Part shown: positions 1 to 8,746 of the stretch, piece after piece | How the letters are laid out: each line of letters opens with the position of its first letter | How positions within the stretch are numbered: the first letter of the stretch is position 1 | DNA from: CAYWYR01 sp964462685 | Lineage (GTDB): Bacteria; Bacteroidota; Ignavibacteria; Kapaibacteriales; UBA2268 | DNA length: 64,000 bases | NCBI GenBank assembly: GCA_964462685.1 | Contig: CAYWYR010000009.1 | Span: forward strand, 67,659 to 131,658 | Direction: 5' to 3' | The notes under the pieces: generated by a model | What the model saw: the letters and a program-made list of their open reading frames with translations, nothing else | What the model was told of the DNA's origin: nothing | Database searches by the model: none | Position numbers and translations under genes: made by a program

Positions 1-1
1 T

Positions 2-631
2 TGGGCTTTGGAAGATGTTATCACAACAACTGGCCAGTACCAAACAGTTTATGAAGTTTTTCCTTTCGGCATTAAGTTTACCCGATTTATTGTAGAAGGT
101 AGTACCGATGAGACAAATGATACTCTAGATATTGTGCATTGGAATATTGATACTATCAAAACATATACCGCTGGTTATGATAACCCTATGACTTATAGGT
201 TGTCAATCAGCGAGAATCGGGAATTTGATGAATCTGCTCCAGTGCTTAATGATAAGTATTATGTGAATTTTTCAGAATTGACCCAATATGACCGGTATGC
301 TATATTAGAAAAAAAAGGAAGCTCAACCTTTATCAGCGAAGATGCTTTCCCGATGCCTTTTGATCCGCGTATTCATAATAATCTGTATCTGCCTGTAGGA
401 GAGAAAACGGCACTTTTCAGTAGTGTTGATGTTGAGATAATGGATATTTCCCAGAATATAGTGTATAGAGGAGAAGGTGATGTAGAAGCTGTATCATTCA
501 ACGAAAACAATTCTCATAAGGCAGTTCAACTATTCAGCAGCGACTTGAGCGACCTAAACGTGGGAGTTTATATATACAGGGTTATTCTTGCCGATGGCAG
601 TAGTATTATTGGTAAGATCGCAGTAATATAG
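2..631 (+). CDS. C-terminal part of a secreted protein with a T9SS-like sorting domain (5' partial)
   Basis: The reading frame is open from the left edge of the window, so the start lies outside it. About 209 residues are visible. The last ~80 residues look like a type A T9SS C-terminal sorting domain: a beta-rich stretch containing VEIMDIS, then the typical GVYIYRVILADG turn and a GKIAVI end. Upstream residues are polar and beta-rich with no recognised catalytic motif. Proteins with this tail are normally exported by Sec and moved across the outer membrane by the T9SS (family knowledge). The following ABC ATPase frame begins at or a few bases after the stop. The function of the missing N-terminal part is unknown. 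Confidence 0.7.
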   Translation, partial: WALEDVITTTGQYQTVYEVFPFGIKFTRFIVEGSTDETNDTLDIVHWNIDTIKTYTAGYDNPMTYRLSISENREFDESAPVLNDKYYVNFSELTQYDRYAILEKKGSSTFISEDAFPMPFDPRIHNNLYLPVGEKTALFSSVDVEIMDISQNIVYRGEGDVEAVSFNENNSHKAVQLFSSDLSDLNVGVYIYRVILADGSSIIGKIAVI

Positions 632-642
632 GTTTCAAAAGC

Positions 643-1215
643 ATTATTACAGTTAAAGATATATCGCACAAGTTTGGTAGGCAACCTATTATAAGGGATA
701 TCAGCTTTGATATTGCCAAGGGTGAATCAATAGCTATTACTGGTGCGAATGGTTCTGGGAAATCCACGCTAATCAAGATTCTAGCTGGACTTATCAAAGC
801 TACCAAAGGCGAGCTCGACTATCCTAACGGTATCCTTATCTCACTTATAGCCCCCTATCTGAACCTATATGACGAGCTATCTTTAACAGATCACCATAAG
901 CTCATCTGCAAAAGTAATTTTAATGATGCAGAAGCTGAATACTGGGGGTTATACAAAGCTAAAGACAGAGCTTTCGGTGATTATTCAAGCGGGATGAAAC
1001 AGAGGGCAAAATATTATCTGGCTTTCGCTGAGTTTGACCAGAGCAGCCAGAAACCAAATCTAACCCTGTTCGATGAGCCGCATGCTAATCTTGATACAGT
1101 CGGCATATCAAAAGTACAGAATAGAATGAAAGAAATCAGTAAGCATTGCTATACTATCATAGCGAGTAATGATCCCGAAGAGTACAGTTCGGTCGATAAG
1201 ATCATAAAAGTATAA
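643..1215 (+). CDS. ABC transporter ATP-binding protein with a non-canonical start codon
   Basis: A compact ABC ATPase of about 190-195 residues. The Walker A motif GANGSGKST lies at 742-768, the signature YSSGMKQR at about 985-1008 and Walker B (NLTLFDEP) near 1057-1080, followed by a NLD D-loop. The size and layout resemble CcmA-like or ABC-2-type exporter ATPases, but no permease gene is visible. The frame is open from just after a TAA at 613. It holds no ATG, GTG or TTG until 994, which is beyond Walker A. Possible starts are ATT at 643 or 646 (giving MITVKDIS, as expected for the family) or ATA at 628, which overlaps the upstream TAG. I chose 643. An internal start at 994 would give a useless fragment. 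A clear terminator follows. A sequencing error near the start is the main alternative. Confidence 0.8.
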   Translation: MITVKDISHKFGRQPIIRDISFDIAKGESIAITGANGSGKSTLIKILAGLIKATKGELDYPNGILISLIAPYLNLYDELSLTDHHKLICKSNFNDAEAEYWGLYKAKDRAFGDYSSGMKQRAKYYLAFAEFDQSSQKPNLTLFDEPHANLDTVGISKVQNRMKEISKHCYTIIASNDPEEYSSVDKIIKV

Positions 1216-1225
1216 AGAAGACATA

Positions 1226-1264
1226 AAAAAAGCTCAGATCAATTTAATGATCGGAGCTTTTTTT
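1226..1264. terminator. Bidirectional rho-independent terminator
   Basis: An A-run, then an interrupted stem made of AGCTC (1231-1235) pairing with GAGCT (1254-1258), extended by GATCA/TGATC around an ATTTAA loop, then a T-run at 1258-1264. It sits between the convergent ABC ATPase (+) and DUF1573 gene (-) and could serve both. Confidence 0.85.
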
Positions 1265-1283
1265 AATTATATAGCCAGTTATA

Positions 1284-1991
1284 TCAGTTTCGAATAAAAA
1301 CAGCTGATTCTTTTACGGTGCCATAACCCTGAATAGTGAGCTTGGGATCGTCAGGGTGGGTAGTTTTCATAGTAAGCCTAACTGATGTATAGCCAGCTTT
1401 TTCTGGAGTCAACCAAGCTGAAACGTCCACTTTTTCACCTGGTTTGAGTGTAACTGGTTTTGTGAGATTGGTTTTTAGAGTTTCTGGAGTAGTTTCAAAC
1501 TCTGATAAAGTAACAGATTTTTTACTGTTGTTTGTAATTGATACAGTGCTTTCTGCTTTTTTACCCACTTCCATCTGAGAGAAATTGAAATACTTGCTTG
1601 GGCCCACGGTAAGATCTTTAACTACAGTAGCTTTTAGTCTGTATATCAGATTGGGGTTTGAAGGATCGTTGGAAGCGATTCTGATAGTTTTAGTCTTAGG
1701 GCCTGGTGACATACCTGCTTTGAATGTCACATCGATGCTCGCTGTTGAATCAGGCATGATTATGTCTTTATCAATAGGGGCAGTAGTACAGCCGCATGAT
1801 GGCTTGACATTTGTGATATTCAGAGGCTGATCGCCAACGTTTTTTACGACAACTGTATGCTTTAATCCATCGCTTGATGGTTTTACATTTCCCCAGTTTT
1901 GGGTGTTGCCACCTACTATCTCAATCTTAGGTGCTGCGAAAACAGAAACTACCGCAAAGATCAAAGAGCTAATTAGTATGGTTGATTTCAT
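1284..1991 (-). CDS. DUF1573 domain secreted protein
   Basis: A 235-residue exported protein. The N-terminus (MKSTILISSLIFAVVSVFAA) is a good Sec signal peptide. It is followed by a DUF1573 module carrying the characteristic VGDQPLNITNVKPSCGCTT segment and the PGPKTKTIRIASNDP repeat. A second beta-sandwich of the same general type fills the C-terminal half. DUF1573 proteins are small Ig-like (ASH/choice-of-anchor-D relatives) periplasmic or surface proteins, usually without a known enzymatic role. The start is an ATG at 1991. The gene is divergent from the 781-residue secreted protein, across a 126-bp gap containing an inverted repeat. The function is not known beyond an envelope location. 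Confidence 0.88.
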   Translation of the reverse strand: MKSTILISSLIFAVVSVFAAPKIEIVGGNTQNWGNVKPSSDGLKHTVVVKNVGDQPLNITNVKPSCGCTTAPIDKDIIMPDSTASIDVTFKAGMSPGPKTKTIRIASNDPSNPNLIYRLKATVVKDLTVGPSKYFNFSQMEVGKKAESTVSITNNSKKSVTLSEFETTPETLKTNLTKPVTLKPGEKVDVSAWLTPEKAGYTSVRLTMKTTHPDDPKLTIQGYGTVKESAVFIRN

Positions 1992-2039
1992 AATACAGGA
2001 TAAAATTTAATGTTGAACATTCATATCTTTATACTTTTT

Positions 2040-2069
2040 GGTAACGTAATCTTTTTAGATATTGTTACC
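2040..2069. promoter_or_regulatory. Inverted repeat in a divergent intergenic region
   Basis: GGTAAC at 2040-2045 and GTTACC at 2064-2069 form the outer arms, and ATCT/AGAT form an inner pair around TTTT. Ten of 13 arm positions pair. The repeat sits between the DUF1573 gene (-) and the 781-residue secreted protein (+). It could be an operator or an RNA hairpin in the 5' region of the plus gene. No regulator can be named. Confidence 0.4.
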
Positions 2070-2117
2070 AATAGCTCTTCAAAATAATAAACACAATTAC
2101 ATCTGCATATCTTAATA

Positions 2118-4463
2118 TTGAGAAAATATAATTACCGCACGATTTTTTTACGTGCCCTGCTTATCCCTATTCTGATTTTTTTATCTGATTCGTCCGCAAT
2201 AAGCGGCGACCTTATTGAGGTAAGGTTTTCAGCCGATAGTCAAGATGAGATCGTAGATTTTGGAGTTGTAGCCAGGGGTGATTCTATTAGTATAGATGTG
2301 ACTGTGAGTAATATTTCCAGCAGTACTTTATACTTTGGCGAAAATGACCCTTATTTTATTCTATCTGACCCTATATTTTTCCCAGATGGGATTGATTGTA
2401 GCTTCTGCAATTCCTTTTATGACTCTAATTTTGATTTAGACTCATTACTACCGGGAGAAGAGGCGAGTTTTGAGATAAAACATGTATTGGATAATCTTTT
2501 GGGTGAGGTAGCCGATAATAATGTTTTCTATGCTAATCTGCATATCACCCCTTCGCTGACCCGAGAGCTGACAAAAGTCAATTTTGATGAAACTACTGAA
2601 CGTTATCTTCTTATAGGTAGGATAGAAGAAAGAGGTGAGCTTGCAAAGTATATCAAATATGATTTTTCCCGTATGGCGACAGATAATAATCCTACCGACA
2701 CATTAAAGTTCGGCAGAAATCTAGCGAACGGTAATCCGGTAGAAAAAATATGGTCGATCAAGAATTTGGATGGCAACACGATTAGAGTCGATGATATCGA
2801 ATTCGATTATATATCCAATAATCTATGTGGGAACTTCGAGCTTTTGAACACTTATAGCTTTCCGATAGAGCTGGGTACGGATAAAGAAGAACTCGATATT
2901 CCTATCAGATATAATGCTAATGAATTCTGCCCGGGAAGAGATACAGCGCGAGTTGTAATATCGTATTCCCGAAACAGCACCGCACAATTAACAGATACTC
3001 TTATACTGACAGGCAGTTCACAAACTTATGAACTTGAGCTATTAGGTTATGAGCTGAACGGACAGTATATCAGTACTTCATCCCAGACTGTGGATTTAGA
3101 TACGTTAGCAATAGCCGGAACCGGTGAAGTATCCGCTTATTTCAGGTATCGCGGGGAGTTTGAGATATCAATCGATAGTTTCACGGTAAGAGATAGAAGC
3201 GGGCTGCTTGCTTATGGCGGCTATGAGCAAAACAGTTTCAGCGTTTCGCCATTATCAAAAGAACTGCAAGTTACTTTTGAGTATTTAGCAGGTGATGTAG
3301 GTGAAATAAAAGATCTTCTGTTTTTTGAGACCGATTTGGATGATCTCGGGTTTGGGAACTATCTGCCTGCGGATAATCTATCCTACCAGATAACGGGCCA
3401 AGTAGTATCCCCAAAGTTTGAAATGCTTATAGATACGATTGATTTTGGGACGGTAATAAGAACGGGAAGCTGTGATCTATCGGCTGATTCTTCTCTGACA
3501 GTTATCAACTCGGGTAATGATACTCTAAGTATCACTATCCAGAACAGCCAGAACAATGCGTTTCTATACAACAGGGAAGAAGTACAGATAGCACCAGGTA
3601 ATAGTTATGATCTTAATATTGCGTTTATGCCAGAGGATAACGGTAGGTATGAATCAATACTCAATATCACCACAAATGACAGGCAAAACCAATTTGAATC
3701 AATAAGATTGATAGGCCAATCCTCTAGTTCTTCTCCCGCTCGCGTATCTGCCAGTAATATAAAAGCAAAGCCTGGCAGTCAGATTCGTATCCCGGTTTTC
3801 ATATCAGATACACAATTGGAGTTTGCAGAGAGATTCCATACATTGCTGGAGTTCAACGGTAGTATAATGGATTTTGTAGCTTATGATACAGACGGCACAG
3901 CCAGCCAGAACATATCTTCTGAAAGTGTGGTAGGCCCTCCAATCGACTCTTCGGGCAACACATATCTGCCTATTGATTTAGTATTATCTGAAAACACTAC
4001 ATTTACAAGAGATTCCGTTCTTCTTAATCTAATATTCGATATCTATTTGGGTGATGGTTCTTCGAGCGAATTGAGGTTCGTTAAGTCTAGATTCTCGAAT
4101 CAGAATTGTAATGATATAATATCTCTTGCATCGGAAACAACTACGGTTTCTCTTGATTCTGTACTGGGTTTGAACAGAAAGACTTTTGATAAACAGCCTT
4201 ATACAAACGATATAGAACTTACCAATGTATTCACATTCGACGGGGATCTTCATATACATGGAGAAAGCGAGTACGAGCAATTGCTCGCTATCGAGATTTT
4301 CGATCTATATGGCAGAAAATTGGTAGTTGACACCGCTATGGCAAACAAAGGTAAGTTTAATATCAAGATTGATTCTGAAAACGAAGTACATATCGGCAAT
4401 ATGTTAGTTACCGTTACAAGCGAAGGCGGTTACAAGTCCACGCACAGAGTTTCCGGAAAATGA
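2118..4463 (+). CDS. Large secreted protein with choice-of-anchor-D-like and cohesin-like domains, T9SS-like tail
   Basis: A 781-residue exported protein. A TTG start gives MRKYNYRTIFLRALLIPILI, a basic n-region and hydrophobic signal segment. Residues ~35-140 form an Ig-like beta-sandwich (VDFGVVARGDSISIDVTVSN), and a related module lies at ~435-540 (DFGTVIRTGSCDLS, then VINSGNDTL). Both resemble the choice-of-anchor-D/ASH family. Residues ~550-690 look like a cohesin-type fold (ASNIKAKPGSQIRIPVFISD). The last ~75 residues (AIEIFDLYGRKLVVDT onward) resemble a T9SS sorting domain. The 3' end overlaps the next gene by four bases (ATGA), which implies coupling. A surface adhesive or scaffold role is inferred. 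No catalytic motif is visible. Confidence 0.8.
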   Translation: MRKYNYRTIFLRALLIPILIFLSDSSAISGDLIEVRFSADSQDEIVDFGVVARGDSISIDVTVSNISSSTLYFGENDPYFILSDPIFFPDGIDCSFCNSFYDSNFDLDSLLPGEEASFEIKHVLDNLLGEVADNNVFYANLHITPSLTRELTKVNFDETTERYLLIGRIEERGELAKYIKYDFSRMATDNNPTDTLKFGRNLANGNPVEKIWSIKNLDGNTIRVDDIEFDYISNNLCGNFELLNTYSFPIELGTDKEELDIPIRYNANEFCPGRDTARVVISYSRNSTAQLTDTLILTGSSQTYELELLGYELNGQYISTSSQTVDLDTLAIAGTGEVSAYFRYRGEFEISIDSFTVRDRSGLLAYGGYEQNSFSVSPLSKELQVTFEYLAGDVGEIKDLLFFETDLDDLGFGNYLPADNLSYQITGQVVSPKFEMLIDTIDFGTVIRTGSCDLSADSSLTVINSGNDTLSITIQNSQNNAFLYNREEVQIAPGNSYDLNIAFMPEDNGRYESILNITTNDRQNQFESIRLIGQSSSSSPARVSASNIKAKPGSQIRIPVFISDTQLEFAERFHTLLEFNGSIMDFVAYDTDGTASQNISSESVVGPPIDSSGNTYLPIDLVLSENTTFTRDSVLLNLIFDIYLGDGSSSELRFVKSRFSNQNCNDIISLASETTTVSLDSVLGLNRKTFDKQPYTNDIELTNVFTFDGDLHIHGESEYEQLLAIEIFDLYGRKLVVDTAMANKGKFNIKIDSENEVHIGNMLVTVTSEGGYKSTHRVSGK

Positions 4464-5206
4464 TCGGTAAAACATTAATTTTATTAGTATGCTTTTTTTA
4501 CAGCATAACTGCTCTTAACTCGCAGGGTTTTTCCTGGAAAGGTGATCCGCGCAAACCTTATCAGATACCCGTGTTGTATTTGGGTGGAGGCTTATCTTTT
4601 AGTCAATATGCATCTGCTTATGATTTCGGGCTTGGTGTCGATGGTGTGGTTTATGACGGTAATAAGCTTGAATCGGCAGCTTCTGTTTCGGTTTACGGTA
4701 ATGCGGAATATTGGATTTGGGCTGATGCCTCGATAGGCGGAAGTCTGGGTATTGGATTCAACGGCTTTGGCACAACTCGTAGCTTTGCTGAACCAGTATC
4801 CCCTACCAGAGATTGGCAACAGAGAAATGATTTTGATCTGAGCGCTATATCAATAAACCTTGAAGGCTATATAAAGAAAAGAGTCTTTGGTTTCTTCAGC
4901 GTTATCGGAGGGATAGGGCTGCGAAGTGACATTAGTGAAGAAAGCAGCCACACTCTCACATCACTGGATAGCGAATTGCTTTTTGATGAAAACATGGAAA
5001 GCATAGATTTGCCAGACACAGAATTAGATGGCTATAGTGGCAATACAGTTACTATTTTTGGTGGCATTGGTTATGATTTAGCTATTATCCGAGGACTATA
5101 CATAACCCCTTCGGTAAAGTTTGCTATTAACGGTGACGCTGGTTTCGATATGCCAGCGACATTCGGATACCGTTTCGGCTTAGACGTTTTCTACGGTATT
5201 GATTAA
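4460..5206 (+). CDS. Probable outer-membrane beta-barrel protein
   Basis: A 248-residue protein with a signal peptide (MIGKTLILLVCFFYSITALN, cleavage probably near NSQG). Alternating hydrophobic and aromatic beta strands with glycine-rich turns follow, for example SIGGSLGIGFNGFG and VTIFGGIGYDLAIIRGLYI, ending in a short strand. This is the pattern of small OmpA/OmpW-like or PorT-like barrels; I cannot assign a specific family. The ATG overlaps the stop of the secreted protein upstream (ATGA), so the two are probably co-translated. The barrel may anchor or assist its partner, which is inference. Confidence 0.7.
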   Translation: MIGKTLILLVCFFYSITALNSQGFSWKGDPRKPYQIPVLYLGGGLSFSQYASAYDFGLGVDGVVYDGNKLESAASVSVYGNAEYWIWADASIGGSLGIGFNGFGTTRSFAEPVSPTRDWQQRNDFDLSAISINLEGYIKKRVFGFFSVIGGIGLRSDISEESSHTLTSLDSELLFDENMESIDLPDTELDGYSGNTVTIFGGIGYDLAIIRGLYITPSVKFAINGDAGFDMPATFGYRFGLDVFYGID

Positions 5207-5224
5207 TATTCTAAAAGATCATAT

Positions 5225-5240
5225 ATACAGTCAACTGTAT
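5225..5240. terminator. Weak hairpin between convergent genes
   Basis: A six-base stem, ATACAG/CTGTAT, encloses a TCAA loop in the 33-bp gap between the beta-barrel gene (+) and the DUF4175-like gene (-). There is no long T-run on the plus side, so termination activity is uncertain. Confidence 0.3.
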
Positions 5241-8200
5241 TATTTGCCTTCGATATTCTCGTAATATTTTCTGATGATCTGTTCGTAATCTTTTTTGAAT
5301 TTTCTTCTGTCCCTACGGATCATATCCTGCAAGGCCTCTCTTCGCAGCCTTTCTAATTCTTCCTCTGATATATCCGAATAGTAGTCCTTACCCTGCTTGC
5401 CTTCTCTTTTTTTAGATATGTCCCTTTTATTCTCGGTCCTTATGGCGTCGAGCATACGAGTAAGAATTTTCTGCTGTTTTTCAACGGTACGCTCTGATAC
5501 ATTTCCGTCGGCAAGTTCATCTTGCACCTCTTGCATATCTTTAGCTAGGCTCTCAAGATTCTTAAGCCTTTCTTTGTTTGGTGACTGGGATTTTTTCTCT
5601 TCCTCAATCATTTCATCAATAGTTTTTTTAGCACTGCCTTGCTGATTCTGCAGCCTACCGTATTCAGCTTTTTGCTGGTCGTTCATCTGGCCGGGTTTTG
5701 AACCGCCAGCCCCCATTTGCTGCATTGCTTGGTTCAGCATCTGCTGCTGGGCTGCGGCTTGCTGTAATTGCTGAGAAAAACCGCCCTGCCCACCGGGAGC
5801 CTGTCCTTGCTGCCCCATAGGATTATCTCCACCAGGTGATCCTTTACCATTACCTTGGCCACCTTGCATCTTGCCAAGTGCGCTTTGCATCTGTGCTGCC
5901 ATATCGTTTAAGGCCGACATAGCGTTTTCCTGATTTTTGCTAGCTTGTGTAGGCCTTCTTTCGGATAGCTGATCGTTAGCCTGCTGCATTTCCTGCTGAG
6001 CTTCGCCGAGTTTTTTGCCCATCTCTGGGCTAAGAGATGAAGTTTCCTCCGATAGTTGCTGCATCTGTTTTGCCAGATTGCGTAGCGATTCCTTCAGTTG
6101 ACCTTGCTGATTATTGATATCAGGGAGTTTGGATGAATTACCGTTTTGCTTTTGGGTCTGATTCTTGAGTGCTTCTTGTTTTTTAGAGATATCGAGAGCG
6201 TTCTGAAGTTGTTTTTGCATATCCTTCATAACCTGCTCTTTGTTCTGCTGGCTCATCTGCTGGTTCATCTGCTGCATCTGGCTGGCGAAATCTTCCATGT
6301 TTCTGGCTGCCTGCTGCTGATTCTGCTGTGCTTTGTTTTTGTCACCTTTTTGCATTTGCTGTTCAGCTTCCGCCATCTTTTGGTTTGTGCCGTCCTTATC
6401 GAGTTTTTGCATAGCGGTTTCAAACATGTCATTGGTTTTAGGATCGTCTTTGGCCAGCTGTTCTTTAAGTTCTTGAGCTTGCTTTTCCAGCTCATCAAGT
6501 TTTTTCTTAAGGGCTTTTTGTTTATCAATGTCCTTTTGGGTCTGTTCAGCAGACTTTTGTTCATCTTGAGATTTTGCAAGGTCTTTTTGCTGCTCTGCTA
6601 AGTGCTCAGCTTTTTTCTGGAGGGCATCGGCTTTGCGGGCATTTTCAAGTTTTTTGAGACGCTCCATAGTGCGTTTGATACTTTCACGGAACTGCTGTTC
6701 GCTGAATTCGTTTTTTTCAAGCATTTTCCGCATTTGGTCAGGAGTCATTTTTTCAAGTTCCTGATTTATCTTTTCGCTTAGCTTTTCGAGATTGGGGTCT
6801 TTGATCTGCTGCATCAGTTTTTGCAGCTCTTGAAATTCCTTAAGGGTCTCTTTAGAAAGAAGATTGTTCTCTTTCATTTTCTGAGTGTTATCGGCGAGGT
6901 CTTTTTGAAGCTGAGCAAGCTTCTCGTTTAGTTGATTTTGTTTTTCGGCTATCTCTTTAGCTTTTTTCTTTTGCTCAAAAGTCATTTCTTTCTTTTTTGC
7001 ATCAGCTCTCAAATCTTGCTTTAAGTCTTCTATTCTGTCTTTAATCTTTTGTGATTCTTTTATGGCCTCGGACAGTTCTTTTTTGATATCCTCTTGTTTT
7101 CTTTCAGCACCCGCAAGCAGTTCTTCCAGACTGAGCAATTTAGCCTTGAAAGTCTGGGTTTTAGATTTTTTAAACCCATTAAGGCGGTCGTTATCCGCTA
7201 CTTCAATATAAAACTCGTATTCATCGGAAGGTGAAATACCGATAGTATTAAGATCCCAAAGGTAAACGAACTCTTGTTCCACATCTCTTGTTTCTATAGT
7301 GATAGGTAAACTACGGTATTGTTTATCGGCTTCGGTATAATCAGATTTCAATAGCTTATAGAATAGCCGCAGAGAAGTAAATCCGAAATCATCATTGATA
7401 ATACCCTCTATCATAGTTATTCCAGAGTCGTCAATCTCTAATTTACCGCTTTGCAAAAATGCGTTTACAGTTGGGTACGCGTCATCAAAAAGCTGGATAT
7501 CGTAAAACTGGGTAGTGTCGCCTATCATACCATCTTCCGAGGTTAGCTTAATGGAATATCGCCCGTCCCGCATTAGGTTAAGCCTACCAAATGCTTTGTT
7601 ACCCTCGGTATCGAGAGCAATGGTATTTGATATTTTTGAGCTTGAGTCATTTTGGAAAACCAGTTCCGCTTTGCTCAGATCAGTATTGGCGGTTATATCA
7701 AACATCGCGGCGCTACCAGTTAAAGCTATAATATCGGGATTGGAGTTATCGAACTGGCCAGCAGGCAACTTGGTATAATCAGGCGAAACAATGGTACCGC
7801 TAAGCTGAGTGAGTTTTGGGATATTCAGAACATTGATATCGTAAATATCACTTTTTATTTCTGATCCGTACCATGGCACGGCAATATAAAACGAATAATC
7901 ATCCCTTAATGGCAATGTCCTGAAAGAAGCTATACCATTAGGGTCGATAAGTAGTGAAGTCTGGATAAATCCAGTGCCACTTCCTGTTTTTTGATAGATG
8001 TAGGCATTGCTTGGTACCACACCTTCAAATTCTATAATGATATCGACTGAAGTATTGCTTTCCACATCTGTGGGAACATCATTTAGAACGATATCAAAAT
8101 TAGGCGAAGGCAGATATGCAGCATTATAATTGACAAGTCTTTCTCTTGCGAACTGCATTCCATCGACTGCATACATACCCACACTATATATCATGATGGA

Positions 8201-8719
8201 AGAAACAAACAAGGCAAACGCTATTAGCAAGCTTTTTTTGTCGATGAGTTTCTTAAAATCATAAGTCAGGTAAGGTTCGATATTCTGATTTATGCCTGCG
8301 AGGATCAAATCGGGGCTTCTTTTTGATGCGATTGACATACTTCCTCTGTCGCCATTTACTGATAGCGCACTATAGAGCTGAACGGCATTAGATATCGAAT
8401 CGTTGATCTCATCATAATTACGGCCAACCCTAAGAGCGACTTTATCTAAAGACTCTTTTGGTTTGATAAGATACTTAAAAAGCGGATTGATAAATGCAAA
8501 AGAGCCAGCAATTATAGAAAGCACTACAAAAGCAGCAAAAAGTATAGTTCTTGTCTCCGAATCGGCATCAAGCAAAAACTCTATACCAACAAATAGAATG
8601 AACAGTATATTGACAACGGCTAAAGATATGAATAAACCTTTAGTAAGCTTAATGGTCTTTTCAAGATTCTGAAAAGATCTTAGCTTGGATATCATTCTTT
8701 CTATTTGTGAACTAGGCAT
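5240..8719 (-). CDS. Giant DUF4175-like membrane-anchored coiled-coil protein
   Basis: A 1159-residue protein. Hydrophobic segments lie near residues 28-50, 58-80 and 165-188. A large beta-rich extracytoplasmic region follows (to ~residue 530), then a long K/E/Q-rich coiled coil (~540-850). Beyond that is a Q/M-rich low-complexity region with a glycine-rich linker around residues 980-1010 (GQGNGKGSPGGDN), and a basic coiled C-terminus. The architecture matches large DUF4175-type proteins found near DUF4159 and VWA genes in several phyla (family knowledge; assignment from layout, not a profile search). The DUF4159 gene lies just upstream on the same strand with a 27-bp gap, and rsmG before that. 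The strong lysine/glutamine bias creates long false reading frames on both strands. The molecular role is unknown; envelope mechanics or complex scaffolding are possible. Confidence 0.72.
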   Translation of the reverse strand: MPSSQIERMISKLRSFQNLEKTIKLTKGLFISLAVVNILFILFVGIEFLLDADSETRTILFAAFVVLSIIAGSFAFINPLFKYLIKPKESLDKVALRVGRNYDEINDSISNAVQLYSALSVNGDRGSMSIASKRSPDLILAGINQNIEPYLTYDFKKLIDKKSLLIAFALFVSSIMIYSVGMYAVDGMQFARERLVNYNAAYLPSPNFDIVLNDVPTDVESNTSVDIIIEFEGVVPSNAYIYQKTGSGTGFIQTSLLIDPNGIASFRTLPLRDDYSFYIAVPWYGSEIKSDIYDINVLNIPKLTQLSGTIVSPDYTKLPAGQFDNSNPDIIALTGSAAMFDITANTDLSKAELVFQNDSSSKISNTIALDTEGNKAFGRLNLMRDGRYSIKLTSEDGMIGDTTQFYDIQLFDDAYPTVNAFLQSGKLEIDDSGITMIEGIINDDFGFTSLRLFYKLLKSDYTEADKQYRSLPITIETRDVEQEFVYLWDLNTIGISPSDEYEFYIEVADNDRLNGFKKSKTQTFKAKLLSLEELLAGAERKQEDIKKELSEAIKESQKIKDRIEDLKQDLRADAKKKEMTFEQKKKAKEIAEKQNQLNEKLAQLQKDLADNTQKMKENNLLSKETLKEFQELQKLMQQIKDPNLEKLSEKINQELEKMTPDQMRKMLEKNEFSEQQFRESIKRTMERLKKLENARKADALQKKAEHLAEQQKDLAKSQDEQKSAEQTQKDIDKQKALKKKLDELEKQAQELKEQLAKDDPKTNDMFETAMQKLDKDGTNQKMAEAEQQMQKGDKNKAQQNQQQAARNMEDFASQMQQMNQQMSQQNKEQVMKDMQKQLQNALDISKKQEALKNQTQKQNGNSSKLPDINNQQGQLKESLRNLAKQMQQLSEETSSLSPEMGKKLGEAQQEMQQANDQLSERRPTQASKNQENAMSALNDMAAQMQSALGKMQGGQGNGKGSPGGDNPMGQQGQAPGGQGGFSQQLQQAAAQQQMLNQAMQQMGAGGSKPGQMNDQQKAEYGRLQNQQGSAKKTIDEMIEEEKKSQSPNKERLKNLESLAKDMQEVQDELADGNVSERTVEKQQKILTRMLDAIRTENKRDISKKREGKQGKDYYSDISEEELERLRREALQDMIRRDRRKFKKDYEQIIRKYYENIEGK

Positions 8720-8746
8720 AAAACCAGGGTTATAAATTAATACAGA

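Noticed and set aside
994..1215. Separate small gene starting at ATG 994
   Set aside because: The start falls inside the ABC signature motif; it is the C-terminal part of the ABC ATPase.
6146..6601. 151-codon plus-strand reading frame
   Set aside because: It is antisense to the coiled-coil region of the DUF4175-like gene, and the leucine-rich product is the expected mirror of K/E/Q-rich coding sequence.
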